Shown here: in pieces, positions 31,013 to 39,400 of the stretch
Position numbering within the stretch: position 1 is the first letter of the stretch
How the letters are laid out: the number at the start of each line of letters is the position of its first letter
Assembly (NCBI GenBank): GCA_028278225.1
Contig: JANQEU010000018.1
Coordinates: forward strand, 1 to 49,653
Length of the DNA: 49,653 nucleotides
Reading direction: 5' to 3'
Source of the DNA: Cyclobacteriaceae bacterium
GTDB lineage: Bacteria > Bacteroidota > Bacteroidia > Cytophagales > Cyclobacteriaceae
Program-made: the position numbers and the translations under genes
Notes under the pieces: generated by a model
Database searches by the model: none
Told to the model about the DNA's origin: nothing
The model's input: the letters and a program-made list of their open reading frames with translations, nothing else

Positions 31013-31966
31013 TTAATTCACCCATTTGGTAATGTTTTTTACAAGAGCTGAGGCCTGATCTTCCTGCAGGAAGTGAGAGGCATTGGTTATCGTTATGTGA
31101 GGCTGGTCTTTTGCTCCTTTAAAGTTTTTCCTGAACTTTTCATCATAACCTTTCCCGGCCAGAAAGGGATCTTTATCACTGAACAAGGTCAATACAGGTT
31201 TTTCCCATTGTCTTAATTTTTCCCAGGCCTCATTTACCTCATCCAGGTCAGTGGCGATTATTTGAGGCATCGTTCGGGGAGCAGCATAAAACCGGTCATC
31301 CGGGAAAGGAGCATCATAAGCCTGCATTTCCTCAGGTTTCAGGCTTTTAGTGGTTAACACCTGCATGATTTTACCTATTTCAAGTTTCTCGGATCTTGAA
31401 AAGTATCCTGCCCAATTACCAAAGTTTTGTTTGTGTGCAAATTTCTCAACAGAAGGTTTTCCGCTCGATTTGGCCATCCACTTCATCACTTTTGGGAAGA
31501 TGAATTTTGCCAGCCCTTTTACTTCAGCCAGGGCCGTATTGGCGACAATGAGATGGTCCAGCCAATCGGGATTGTTTGCCAGAACACGCAAACCAATCAT
31601 ACCACCCCAATCCTGCATGAAGGCACTGGCATGTTTGATACCGAGCTGCCTCACAAATTGACTTACCCAATTGACATGATTGGTAAAGGTGTGGTCTTTC
31701 GGGTCCATGGGTTTATCCGATTTCCCAAAACCAATCAGGTCAGGCGCAATGACACGATAGCCGGCATCTGCCAACGGTGGTATCATGTGTCGATACAAAT
31801 AACTCCACGAAGGTTGCCCGTGAAACAGAAATATCACTTTCTGATTTTCTTTCCCTTCATCCAGGTAGTGCATCCGCATCTGCTCCAACTGCATGTAGTT
31901 GGCTTTGAAAGGATAATCTTTTAAATCTTCAAAAGCTGATTCCGGGGTTCTGAGTACGGTTTCCAT
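31013..31966 (-). CDS. haloalkane dehalogenase, HLD-I type
   Basis: The product is 317 residues. Key motifs are FHGQPSWSYLYRHMIPPL, the nucleophile D119 in AFMQDWGGMIGL followed by W120, the acid in TLFSDKDPFLAG and the His in NASHFLQEDQA. The His-Gly-x-Pro oxyanion motif, the Asp in the second-half position and the absence of the Asn of HLD-II fit subfamily I (DhlA/DhmA-like, Asp-His-Asp). It is first in a minus-strand operon with the HLD-II gene and divergent from an HxlR regulator, with shared operator boxes in the 118-bp gap. Confidence 0.9.
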   Translation of the reverse strand: METVLRTPESAFEDLKDYPFKANYMQLEQMRMHYLDEGKENQKVIFLFHGQPSWSYLYRHMIPPLADAGYRVIAPDLIGFGKSDKPMDPKDHTFTNHVNWVSQFVRQLGIKHASAFMQDWGGMIGLRVLANNPDWLDHLIVANTALAEVKGLAKFIFPKVMKWMAKSSGKPSVEKFAHKQNFGNWAGYFSRSEKLEIGKIMQVLTTKSLKPEEMQAYDAPFPDDRFYAAPRTMPQIIATDLDEVNEAWEKLRQWEKPVLTLFSDKDPFLAGKGYDEKFRKNFKGAKDQPHITITNASHFLQEDQASALVKNITKWVN

Positions 31967-31991
31967 CTTTCTATGTGTTTTGATTTATCAA

Positions 31992-32026
31992 TTTTTTGCT
32001 AAAGTAGAATTATGAGTATATATTTG
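31992..32026 (+). promoter_or_regulatory. promoter of the hxlR-type gene
   Basis: A TTTTTTG -33 region (31992-31998) and TATATTTG -7 box (32019-32026, an exact TAnnTTTG) are 20 bp apart and point toward the regulator gene at 32085. The first AGTATA operator box (32015-32020) overlaps the -7 element, so the regulator is likely to repress itself. Confidence 0.7.
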
Positions 32027-32067
32027 CAACTAAGTATACAAAATATACTGGTATCCTTGAGTATACT
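32015..32067. promoter_or_regulatory. AGTATA operator cluster of the HxlR regulator
   Basis: Four related boxes lie in 53 bp: AGTATA (32015-32020), AGTATA (32033-32038) paired with TATACT (32044-32049) as an inverted repeat, and the palindrome AGTATACT (32060-32067). They sit between the divergent dehalogenase operon and the HxlR gene and overlap the plus-strand -7 box. Spacing of about 16-18 bp between boxes suggests dimer binding on one face of the helix. Confidence 0.7.
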
Positions 32068-32084
32068 AACTCTACGGTTTAGAA

Positions 32085-32435
32085 ATGGAAAAGAAGAATA
32101 AAACGCCCAAAGAATGCCTCGGAAAGCTCCTGCCGGTCAGGGATGCGCTTGATGTATTTCAGGGCAAGTGGAAAATTCAAATCATCAGCGTAATGATTTA
32201 TTATGAGCAGTGCAGTTTCAAGTTGCTGAAAGAATCGGTAAAAGGGATAACACCAAAAATGCTATCGAAAGAGTTGAAGGACCTGGAAATAAACCTGCTT
32301 GTGGATAGGAAGGTAACAAACACTCGTCCTGTTAGTATTACCTACTCCATCACGGACTATGGAAAAACGTGCACACCTGTTATTCTCGCTTTGTACCAGT
32401 GGGGACAAGAACACAGGAAGACGATTATGGGCTGA
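32085..32435 (+). CDS. HxlR-family transcriptional regulator
   Basis: The product is 116 residues with a winged helix typical of HxlR/DUF24: LPVRDALDVFQGKWKIQIIS, FKLLKESVKGITPKMLSKEL (recognition region) and VSITYSITDYGKTCTPVILA. C12 lies in the position of the redox- or aldehyde-sensing N-terminal Cys (ECLGKLLPVRD), as in HxlR and HypR. It is divergent from two haloalkane dehalogenases; a ligand such as an electrophilic product could release it. Confidence 0.93.
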   Translation: MEKKNKTPKECLGKLLPVRDALDVFQGKWKIQIISVMIYYEQCSFKLLKESVKGITPKMLSKELKDLEINLLVDRKVTNTRPVSITYSITDYGKTCTPVILALYQWGQEHRKTIMG

Positions 32436-32636
32436 TTCGCAGTTTAGCAGAAATTGATCCGACGATCCCGGTAAAGCGCCTGGCTTGAGCGGTGATCTCA
32501 ACAGGAGGTTGCCTCCAACAATCACTTCAACAAGGCATAAGAGTTTCCAAAGACGAGGGTGAATGGCAGATTGCTCACAAAGATTTAAACTGCTCAGTGC
32601 TACATGCATTCTGTAGGGGTGTGTTGTATCTTGTTA

Positions 32637-32930
32637 TTAGCCTATTGTCAGGTTCACGCGTTTACCCAGTCCTATTTCCATTAGTTTGTATAACGTGGAT
32701 AATTGGATATCACTTTTGCCATTTTCGATTCGGGAAATGAAGCTTTTTTTTGTTCCCGCTCTTTCAGTGAGCTGTTCTTGCGTCATCTTCGCCTCCTTCC
32801 TCGCATCGCGAATGATCTCACCAATCGCAAAGGCTTTCGCTTTGATTTCAAAGTTCGTTCGTTTAGGGGATCCATGAGGACCATATTTTTTGTCAAGGTG
32901 TTCGTCGAATGTAGTCAAGTGTTCTTTCAT
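32637..32930 (-). CDS. HigA-like XRE antitoxin or regulator
   Basis: The product is 97 residues. An N-terminal helical arm (KEHLTTFDEHLDKKYGPHGS) is followed by an XRE helix-turn-helix (IRDARKEAKMTQEQLTERAG and KKSFISRIENGKSDIQLSTL). It is the third gene of a three-gene minus-strand operon, 27 bp after the ParE/RelE-like toxin. HigA-type antitoxins usually follow the toxin gene in this way. Because a second antitoxin-like gene lies upstream of the toxin, this one may be the DNA-binding regulator of a tripartite module. Confidence 0.85.
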   Translation of the reverse strand: MKEHLTTFDEHLDKKYGPHGSPKRTNFEIKAKAFAIGEIIRDARKEAKMTQEQLTERAGTKKSFISRIENGKSDIQLSTLYKLMEIGLGKRVNLTIG

Positions 32931-32957
32931 TTTGATTTCTGTTTTAATTCAAAATAT

Positions 32958-33275
32958 TCATCCCTGATCTTTAGACATCCGTTTTAACCTTTCTCTTAAT
33001 TCATTCGGATCTTGTTTGTTCGCCCAAACCAATACAATGTAGATGCGTTCTTCCTTTACGACATAATACAGAGCTACTAAAGAGTGAATTAACAATCTGC
33101 GAAAAACTGTTTGCTTGTAAACAGGGCCTAGCTTGGGATTGGTCTTTAGTTGTTCGATCCGTTCATCAATCCTCTCTAGAAAAGCATCAACGATCTTTTC
33201 ATTCCACCGTTCCTCGATAAATCTTGTTGTTTCGTTAAGTGACTCCAGGCCCATTGGAGTCCATACCGTTCTCAT
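32958..33275 (-). CDS. ParE/RelE-family toxin
   Basis: The product is 105 residues, full length for the family. The N-terminus MRTVWTPMGLESLNETTRFI, the central TNPKLGPVYKQTVFRRLLIH with basic residues, and the strands ALYYVVKEERIYIVLVWANK with the C-terminal DPNELRERL are typical of ParE/RelE toxins. It lies 1 bp after the antitoxin-like gene and before the XRE gene. The target (gyrase or ribosome-bound mRNA) cannot be told from sequence alone. Confidence 0.92.
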   Translation of the reverse strand: MRTVWTPMGLESLNETTRFIEERWNEKIVDAFLERIDERIEQLKTNPKLGPVYKQTVFRRLLIHSLVALYYVVKEERIYIVLVWANKQDPNELRERLKRMSKDQG

Positions 33276-33276
33276 A

Positions 33277-33483
33277 TCAACGACCTAGAAGTTCGCGGGC
33301 ACTTGTGTGTTCAATACAATCCTCGGGCTTAGCAGAATATGACTTCTCCAGGAGCTCCAGAATCACCTCAGGAATCTCTGAATCAGGGTCATTCCGAAAA
33401 TCTTCAATTCGCTCCAATAAAGCTTCGTTCTGAATATTCATTATCCAATTAATCAGCTCAAGTTTTCGTTGTTCGATTGTCAC
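33277..33483 (-). CDS. antitoxin-like protein of the ParE/RelE module
   Basis: From a GTG at 33483 the product is 68 residues and begins TIEQRKLELINWIMNIQNEA, a form I recognise in antitoxins of Bacteroidota. A longer frame to 33546 starts with another GTG inside the operator palindrome and is unlikely. The protein is acidic, and its C-terminus (PEDCIEHTSARELLGR) is typical of the region that wraps the toxin. It is the first gene of the three-gene operon. Confidence 0.8.
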   Translation of the reverse strand: MTIEQRKLELINWIMNIQNEALLERIEDFRNDPDSEIPEVILELLEKSYSAKPEDCIEHTSARELLGR

Positions 33484-33537
33484 AATGTAAAGATAATCAA
33501 TCCAATTCTGCAGTCCAATGGAAGCCAACAACCTAAT

Positions 33538-33557
33538 ATGTTGCACCCGTGCAACAT
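33538..33557. promoter_or_regulatory. 20-bp palindromic operator of the tripartite toxin-antitoxin operon
   Basis: ATGTTGCAC-CC-GTGCAACAT is a perfect 9-bp inverted repeat with a 2-bp spacer, 55 bp upstream of the antitoxin start. Such sites are bound by the antitoxin or XRE protein for autoregulation; which of the two binds is not known. The region 33558-33764 holds no further feature that I recognise. Confidence 0.65.
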
Positions 33558-33764
33558 ACTAGCCTTTTATCCTGGTAAATCTAAAGTATTTAAATAATGG
33601 TTAACCTAATTGACCACAATACCTGCACAAATTCCCGTTGTTTTGGAAGAATTGTGTTAAGGCAATATCCGACAGTACCTTAAAATCAGTCAAATGCGTG
33701 ACAAACAAACACATTAAATCAAGAGTGTGTTGATTATTGCCACACAGCACCCACTGTAAACTCC

Positions 33765-34556
33765 CTACAATCCCTTTGCCTCTACTATCATCTCAGCCAA
33801 GTCCAGCACTTCCACTTCCTCTTCCTTTTCCTTCGCTTTCATCCCATCACTCATCATGGTCATGCAAAAAGGGCAGGCTACAGCCACCGTATTTGCCCCT
33901 GTCGCCAGGGCTTCCTCCGTGCGTTCGACATTGATATCTTTCTTCCCGGGTTCCGCATCCTTAAACATCTGGGCGCCCCCTGCACCGCAGCACAATCCGT
34001 TTACCCCGCACCTTTTCATTTCCACCAGCTCCACGTCGAGCGCTTCCAGTACCTTCCTGGGCGCTTCATACACATTGTTGGCTCTCCCCAGGAAACATGA
34101 ATCATGATAGGTTATGCGCTTCCCCCTAAACGTTCCGCCATCTTTCAGCTTCACCCGGCCATCATCGATCAGTTGCTGCAGAAACTCCGAATGATGGATC
34201 ACATCATAATTACCGCCCAGCTCGGGGTATTCATTTTTCAGGGTATTGAAGCAGTGCGGACAGGCCGTAACGATCTTTTTGATCTCATATCCGTTCAGTG
34301 TCTGGATATTGGCCATGGCCTGCATCTGAAAGAGGAATTCATTTCCGGCCCTCCGGGCTGGATCTCCCGTGCAGGACTCTTCCGGACCGAGAACGGCAAA
34401 GTTGATCCCGACCTCATGCAGTATTTTCACAAAGGCCAGGGTCACTTTTTTATACCGGTCGTCATAGGATCCGGCGCATCCTACCCAAAACAGAATGTCA
34501 GGTGATTTGCCATTTGCCGCCAGTTCGGCTACGGTCGGAACTTTAATATCGGACAT
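33765..34556 (-). CDS. CCG-domain iron-sulfur protein (HdrB/GlpC-like)
   Basis: The product is 263 residues with two Cys-rich CCG domains: first VTACPHCFNTLKNEYPEL, with CAGSYDDR before it; second HDSCFLGR, GLCCGAGGAQMF and VACPFCMTM. These bind iron-sulfur centres in heterodisulfide reductase-like, lactate and glycerol-phosphate oxidoreductases. It lies 1 bp from the membrane iron-sulfur gene and is probably its cytoplasmic partner in a quinone-linked oxidoreductase. The electron donor is unknown. Confidence 0.92.
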   Translation of the reverse strand: MSDIKVPTVAELAANGKSPDILFWVGCAGSYDDRYKKVTLAFVKILHEVGINFAVLGPEESCTGDPARRAGNEFLFQMQAMANIQTLNGYEIKKIVTACPHCFNTLKNEYPELGGNYDVIHHSEFLQQLIDDGRVKLKDGGTFRGKRITYHDSCFLGRANNVYEAPRKVLEALDVELVEMKRCGVNGLCCGAGGAQMFKDAEPGKKDINVERTEEALATGANTVAVACPFCMTMMSDGMKAKEKEEEVEVLDLAEMIVEAKGL

Positions 34557-34557
34557 A

Positions 34558-35886
34558 TTATGTTTTATTTTTTAAGGTATCTGCCCAGGCAAAACGGTCC
34601 TGCGCTGAAAATTTCCATGGTGCAAAATTTGTTTCAATGTTGGAGAACATGGCGTTCCATGCAGCCGGCGACCCCGACTCCTCCATAGATACATACCTCC
34701 TCAACTGAAGGATTACGTCGAGCGGATTGATGCCTACGGGACACGCTTCCACGCACGCATTACAGTTGGTACAGGCATTGATCTCTTCTTTTGTGATGTA
34801 ATCCCCTAACAGGGATCTGCCGTCCTCCAGCCCCTTCCCTCCTTTCTGAATGGAATATCCCACTTCTTCCATCCGGTCCCTTGTGTCCATGATGATCTTC
34901 CGCGGCGAAAGCTTCTTACCGGTCAGGTTAGCAGGGCATTCCGCCGTACAGCGCCCGCACTCCGTGCAGGAATAGGCGTCCATAAGGTTCTTCCTGGTCA
35001 GATCATTGATATCCTTCGCACCGAACCGCATGCCCTCCGGGGGGGGACTCGCCTCCCCATCCACCGGCATTCCCAGCATGATTTTCACTTCGTTGGTGAT
35101 CTCAGGCATATTGTCCATCTGACCCTGTGGCGTCAGGCGACTGTAATAAGTATTGGGGAATGACATGAATATGTGCAAATGCTTTGAATAAGTCACATAA
35201 ATGGCAAATGCGAAAATGCCGATGATGTGGAACCACCAGGCTGTGCGCTCCACCAGCATCAGTGGTCCGGCCGCCAGACCGTCAAAAACAGGTTTTAAAA
35301 ACGATGTGAAGGCGAATGAGCCCGTGAGTACGTAATGCCCGATCCCCCGGTCCTGCAAAACCTGGTCCGCTGCATTCATGGAAAGGATGGCAGCCATCAG
35401 TACAATCTCGATGATCAGGATCAGGTTGGCATCCAGTGCGGGCCATCCTTTCATCTCGGGCTTTACAAATCGCGGCGTCTTCAGAATATTTCGCCTGATC
35501 AGGAAGATCACACAGGCAACGATCACCAGCCAGGCAAGCAGCTCAAAAAAAGATATGAGAATGGCATAGAAGCCGCCGAGGAAAGGAGCAAACAACCGGT
35601 GCGTACCCAGCAGGCCATCCAATATGATCTCCAGCACCTCAATATTGATCAGGATAAATCCCGCGTAAATGAAAAAGTGAAAAACCGCCGGGACTATTTT
35701 TTTAAACATTTTCTTTTGCCCGAATGCCAGTAATATGACATTGCTCCATCTTTTCCCCTTGTCTCCCACCGGACCCCCAGATCTTCCCAGTTGGATGTTG
35801 CTTTTGATCCTTCTTATTCGCATGGTAAGTATTACCAGAAAAACAAGTAGTAATACCGCAAAAACAATCTGTGAAATGATAGCCAT
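34558..35886 (-). CDS. membrane 4Fe-4S oxidoreductase subunit (HdrE/HdrD-like)
   Basis: The product is 442 residues. The N-terminal half has five or six membrane helices like the gamma subunit of nitrate reductase. The C-terminal half has two 4Fe-4S motifs, CTECGRCTAECPANL and CTNCNACVEACPVGI. It is probably a menaquinone-linked electron transfer subunit working with the CCG-domain protein encoded next to it. The gene is first in the pair. Confidence 0.92.
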   Translation of the reverse strand: MAIISQIVFAVLLLVFLVILTMRIRRIKSNIQLGRSGGPVGDKGKRWSNVILLAFGQKKMFKKIVPAVFHFFIYAGFILINIEVLEIILDGLLGTHRLFAPFLGGFYAILISFFELLAWLVIVACVIFLIRRNILKTPRFVKPEMKGWPALDANLILIIEIVLMAAILSMNAADQVLQDRGIGHYVLTGSFAFTSFLKPVFDGLAAGPLMLVERTAWWFHIIGIFAFAIYVTYSKHLHIFMSFPNTYYSRLTPQGQMDNMPEITNEVKIMLGMPVDGEASPPPEGMRFGAKDINDLTRKNLMDAYSCTECGRCTAECPANLTGKKLSPRKIIMDTRDRMEEVGYSIQKGGKGLEDGRSLLGDYITKEEINACTNCNACVEACPVGINPLDVILQLRRYVSMEESGSPAAWNAMFSNIETNFAPWKFSAQDRFAWADTLKNKT

Positions 35887-35909
35887 GTGGGTTATTTATT
35901 AATCATTAA

Positions 35910-35940
35910 TTTGTACCAAAACGATATTTTCATACTTTTG
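35910..35940 (+). promoter_or_regulatory. Bacteroidota-type promoter of tRNA-Phe
   Basis: TTTG (35910-35913) and TACTTTTG (35933-35940) are separated by exactly 19 bp, a perfect fit to TTTG-N19-TAnnTTTG. Transcription should start a few bases before the tRNA at 35955. This is good evidence for the phylum. Confidence 0.85.
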
Positions 35941-35954
35941 CATCCTCTTTTTAA

Positions 35955-36027
35955 GGTGCTGTAGCTCAGGTGGTAGAGCATCGGACTGAAAATCCGTGAG
36001 TCGGTGGTTCGAATCCACTCAGCACCA
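35955..36027 (+). tRNA. tRNA-Phe (anticodon GAA)
   Basis: A complete 73-nt cloverleaf: acceptor GGTGCTG pairs with CAGCACC, the D arm is AGCTCAGGTGGTAGAGC, the anticodon loop CTGAAAA gives GAA (Phe), and the T arm is GGTGGTTCGAATCCACT. The discriminator is A and the CCA end is not encoded. It has its own strong promoter upstream and a terminator after it. Confidence 0.97.
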
Positions 36028-36036
36028 CAATGAAGA

Positions 36037-36061
36037 ACTCTGATAAAGTCAGAGTTTTTTT
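36037..36061 (+). terminator. terminator after tRNA-Phe
   Basis: ACTCTGA-TAAAG-TCAGAGT (36037-36055) followed by a run of Ts is a clear intrinsic terminator, 10 bp past the tRNA 3-prime end. Confidence 0.9.
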
Positions 36062-36197
36062 GTTTTATGGGAGTGAAGACAAGCTTGCCTGGCTATATCG
36101 CATAAAACAAAAAGCTCCGAACAAAGTGAGGGGTTCTTCATTGAAACACCCTACACCAGGATCATCACAGATAATCCCTGCCTTGCCAGCGGGCAGG

Positions 36198-36210
36198 CAC
36201 TCAGCACCAC
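36198..36210 (+). repeat. duplicated tRNA-Phe 3-prime end
   Basis: CACTCAGCACCAC repeats bases 36016-36028 of the tRNA 3-prime end, 182 bp downstream, next to a CTGCC/GGCAG hairpin. It may be a remnant of a second tRNA copy or of an integrated element using the tRNA as its attachment site. Confidence 0.5.
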
Positions 36211-36215
36211 CCAAC

Positions 36216-36241
36216 CCTGACGTTTACCGTCAGGTTTTTTA
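36216..36241 (+). terminator. second intrinsic terminator
   Basis: CCTGACG-TTTAC-CGTCAGG followed by TTTTTT is a clear intrinsic terminator after the duplicated tRNA end. It supports the idea that a second small transcript once ended here. Confidence 0.85.
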
Positions 36242-36268
36242 TTGCCCCGAAGTTACTACAACTTTCAA

Positions 36269-36294
36269 AATTTAGTATGCATGCATACTAAATT
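36269..36294. promoter_or_regulatory. perfect 26-bp palindrome upstream of the CHAT operon
   Basis: The two 13-bp halves AATTTAGTATGCA and TGCATACTAAATT join without a spacer. The site is 130 bp before the GTG start of the CHAT gene and 28 bp after the second terminator. It may be an operator or recombination site. The rest of 36295-36424 shows no firm promoter. Confidence 0.6.
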
Positions 36295-36424
36295 ATTAAG
36301 ATCGTCCGCCAGGTGTCGCCGGAATCCGTGATTTACATTTTGTTCTAAATTCTCCCCATTCCGGTATCCTCTTGTACCACTATATTCATTAATTTTCATC
36401 TTCGTTCACCTACCGACTCCAGAC

Positions 36425-39400
36425 GTGAAGTATTATTGTTTTTCAACCTGCTTATTTATCGCCTTCTCCGGACTATGTCAGGAATGGCTGACCAACTACC
36501 AGCAATCTGTAGATTACTACAATAACTTTCAACTAAAAGAAGCCAGGGCGTACGCTGAAACCGCACTCAATCTGTTCAGATCGGAAGTAGCCGAACCACA
36601 CAAGAACGTCGCCTCAATCACCCGTCAGCTTTCGCTTATTTGTTATGAGCAGGGAGACCTTGATGCGGCTACGGGATATGGAAAGGAAGAAATTGAAACA
36701 CTTCGGACCCTGGGTTTGGACAATGATCCAAATTTCATTGACGCATTAAGTAATCTTAGCCTGATCCACTCAGCTAAAAGCGAGTACCTGGCAGCAGAAC
36801 CTTTGAGCCGGATGGCGCTCGATATCGGGAAAGAGCACTATGACGAACAAAGTCCCGAGCTGGCAGTGGTTAAGGGAAATTACGCTACTGTAATTTTTCA
36901 CCTGAAGCGTGATGAAGAGGCGGTTCAACTGTTCGAGGAGTCCATTTCCGTATTACAAAAGCAGGAAGAGGTACCTTATGACTATTACAACATCCTCTAC
37001 AACTATGCATCATTAAAAGCGGCAAATGGTGATTATCGAACAGCATTAAGTGGTTACCGGGTTCTGGAGGACGGTTACGCCTACGACGCACCGAATTTTG
37101 ATTACGGGGCAATTCTGATCAAGGTGGGGGATGCGCTTGACAACCTTGGAGAATTCGAAAAAGCAGTTGAAAAATATAAGACCGCCATTTCAAACTTTGA
37201 TCAGATCGGCGAACAGGAAAGTGAGGAATACATCGTTGCGCAAAACAATCTTTCACTTGATCTGCAAAAAACAGGAGCATTCGATGAAGCCATGACACTC
37301 ATGGAGTCCATCTTGCAAAAGCGAAACCTGACAAAGGAGGATAATCCTTCTTCATATGCGATCACGGCAACGAACTATGCCACATTACTCCTGAGAAGCG
37401 GGGAAATATCAAAGGCATCCGAAATACTTACGGAAGCCGTCACTTTTTACACGACCTCCGGCCTGAGAAAAGATCTGACCTATGTGAATGCCCTCGAAAA
37501 TAAAAGTAGCATCGAACTCATCCTTGGAAATTATAATCTCGCTTTGGAGCATATTGACGAAGCGATCGAAATCAGTAAAACAGAGAAGCTCACCGGGCGC
37601 CAATATTCGCTTTACAACCAAAAATCCAAAGTACTGGCCCGGAGTGGTAAATTCGAAGAAGCCCGGCAAATGGGAGATCTGGCACTCGAAATGGCCTATA
37701 CAAACTTCGGAGAGGGATCCATTCAGGCAGGCTTTGTCCAAAACTCACTGGCCGGTATTTATACGGAGTTGGGTAAGTATTATGAAGCACAGGAGCTGTA
37801 CCTTTCCTCGCTCCCGATATTCGAATCCATCTATGGTCGTGAACACCCGGAATACGCTACAAATGCCGCCAACTATTCTTCGCTCCTGCAGTTGATCGGA
37901 AATTACGCCGCTGCGGAGACTTACCTCAATGAAGCGGTCGAAACCAAGCGCAGGTCCCTGGGATCTCAAAATCTGGATTTCCTTACTACGTATGAGAATT
38001 TGGCACTGCTTTATCTGGCAACGGCACGATATACCGGGGCGATGCAAATCCTTGAAGAGATCAGGACATCAAAAGAGGCGATCCTGGATCAAAATGATCA
38101 GGCGCTTGCATATACCTACAGCAACCTTGCTAACGCCAAAAAACTGGTCGCGGAATATACCGAGGCTGAAAATTACTTCTCAGCCGCAAGAAAAATCTAC
38201 GAAAACACAGGAGGCAGGCAGCATATACTGTACGCTTCTACCATAAATAATCTGGCACTTCTCTACCAGAAAATGGGCAATACAAAAGCGGCAAGACCGC
38301 TCTTCGAAGAGGCCCTGGAAATCTACAAGCAGCAAATAGGTACGCTGTCGCCGGATTACGCTACTGCACTGGAAAACCTGGCAACCCTGCATCAAATGGA
38401 GAATAACCGGGATAAAGCCAGGGAATTACTTGAAGAAGCGCTTGAAATAGATGAACAAATTCTGGGTACCGAACACCCGTTGTACTCAAAAACCCTCCAC
38501 AATCTTGCATCCATCTATGAAGAGGATGAAGCGTACGACAGATCGAAATCACTATACGAAAAATCGCTTGCTATCGATGAAAAAGTCTTTGGGAAGAATC
38601 ACCCCTCCTACGCAAGCACCCTTTACAATCTCGCAGTTCTGGAGCAGGCTTTGGAAAATTTGGACAGGGCACAGGACCTTTATGAGCAGGTTGCACGGAT
38701 CCGGTTGAATATTCTGGGTGAAAACCACCCGGACTATGCCTATTCCGTTTATGGGCTGGCTTCCATTGCTCAGAAGACCGGTGATTTTGAAACGGCCAGA
38801 GAAAATTACGAGATCGTAATCAATAAATATCTCCAGAGTATCCGCGAGTATTTTCCGGCACTGAGCGAAAGTGAAAAGAGTGCATTTTACGGCAGGATAC
38901 GACCGGTATTTGAAGCTTTTATGGATTTTGCAGTAGAGTACGTAGTGCTTGAAAAGGGTACCGAACAGGATCGCCGGAATGTACTTGGACAGCTTTACAA
39001 CCTGCAGCTTTCGACAAAAGCTCTTTTATTGAGCGCTTCTAACAAAGTGCGGAACAGGATATTAAGCAGTGGCAATGAAGAGCTGATCGCATTGTTCCAG
39101 GAATGGATCGGACTGAAAGAAAACATTGTAAAATCCCTCTCTTTGTCTAAGGAGGAGATCGAACAGAACAATATCAACATTGCCGAGCTGGAAACGAAAG
39201 CCAACGATCTTGAAAAGGAACTTTCCGTAAGGTCTACCGCATTTGCCAGGGAGTTTGAAAAAGAGCAGGTGACATGGGAGGATGTGAAATCATCCCTGAA
39301 GGAGGATGAGGCTGCCATTGAGATCATAAGGATACGAAAAAACCTGAAAAACGATTCAATTCTCTATGCTACGTTGATCCTTCGGAATCTACCGGATGCC

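Noticed and set aside
32492-32740. 82-codon plus-strand frame after the HxlR gene
   Set aside because: Its second half overlaps the XRE gene on the opposite strand and it has no family likeness; the gap 32436-32636 otherwise shows only a GGAGG/CCTCC hairpin.
33737-33934. Pro/Ser/Leu-rich plus-strand frame
   Set aside because: Shadow of the CCG-domain gene on the other strand.
36030-36275. 81-codon frame after tRNA-Phe
   Set aside because: It crosses two intrinsic terminators and the duplicated tRNA end.
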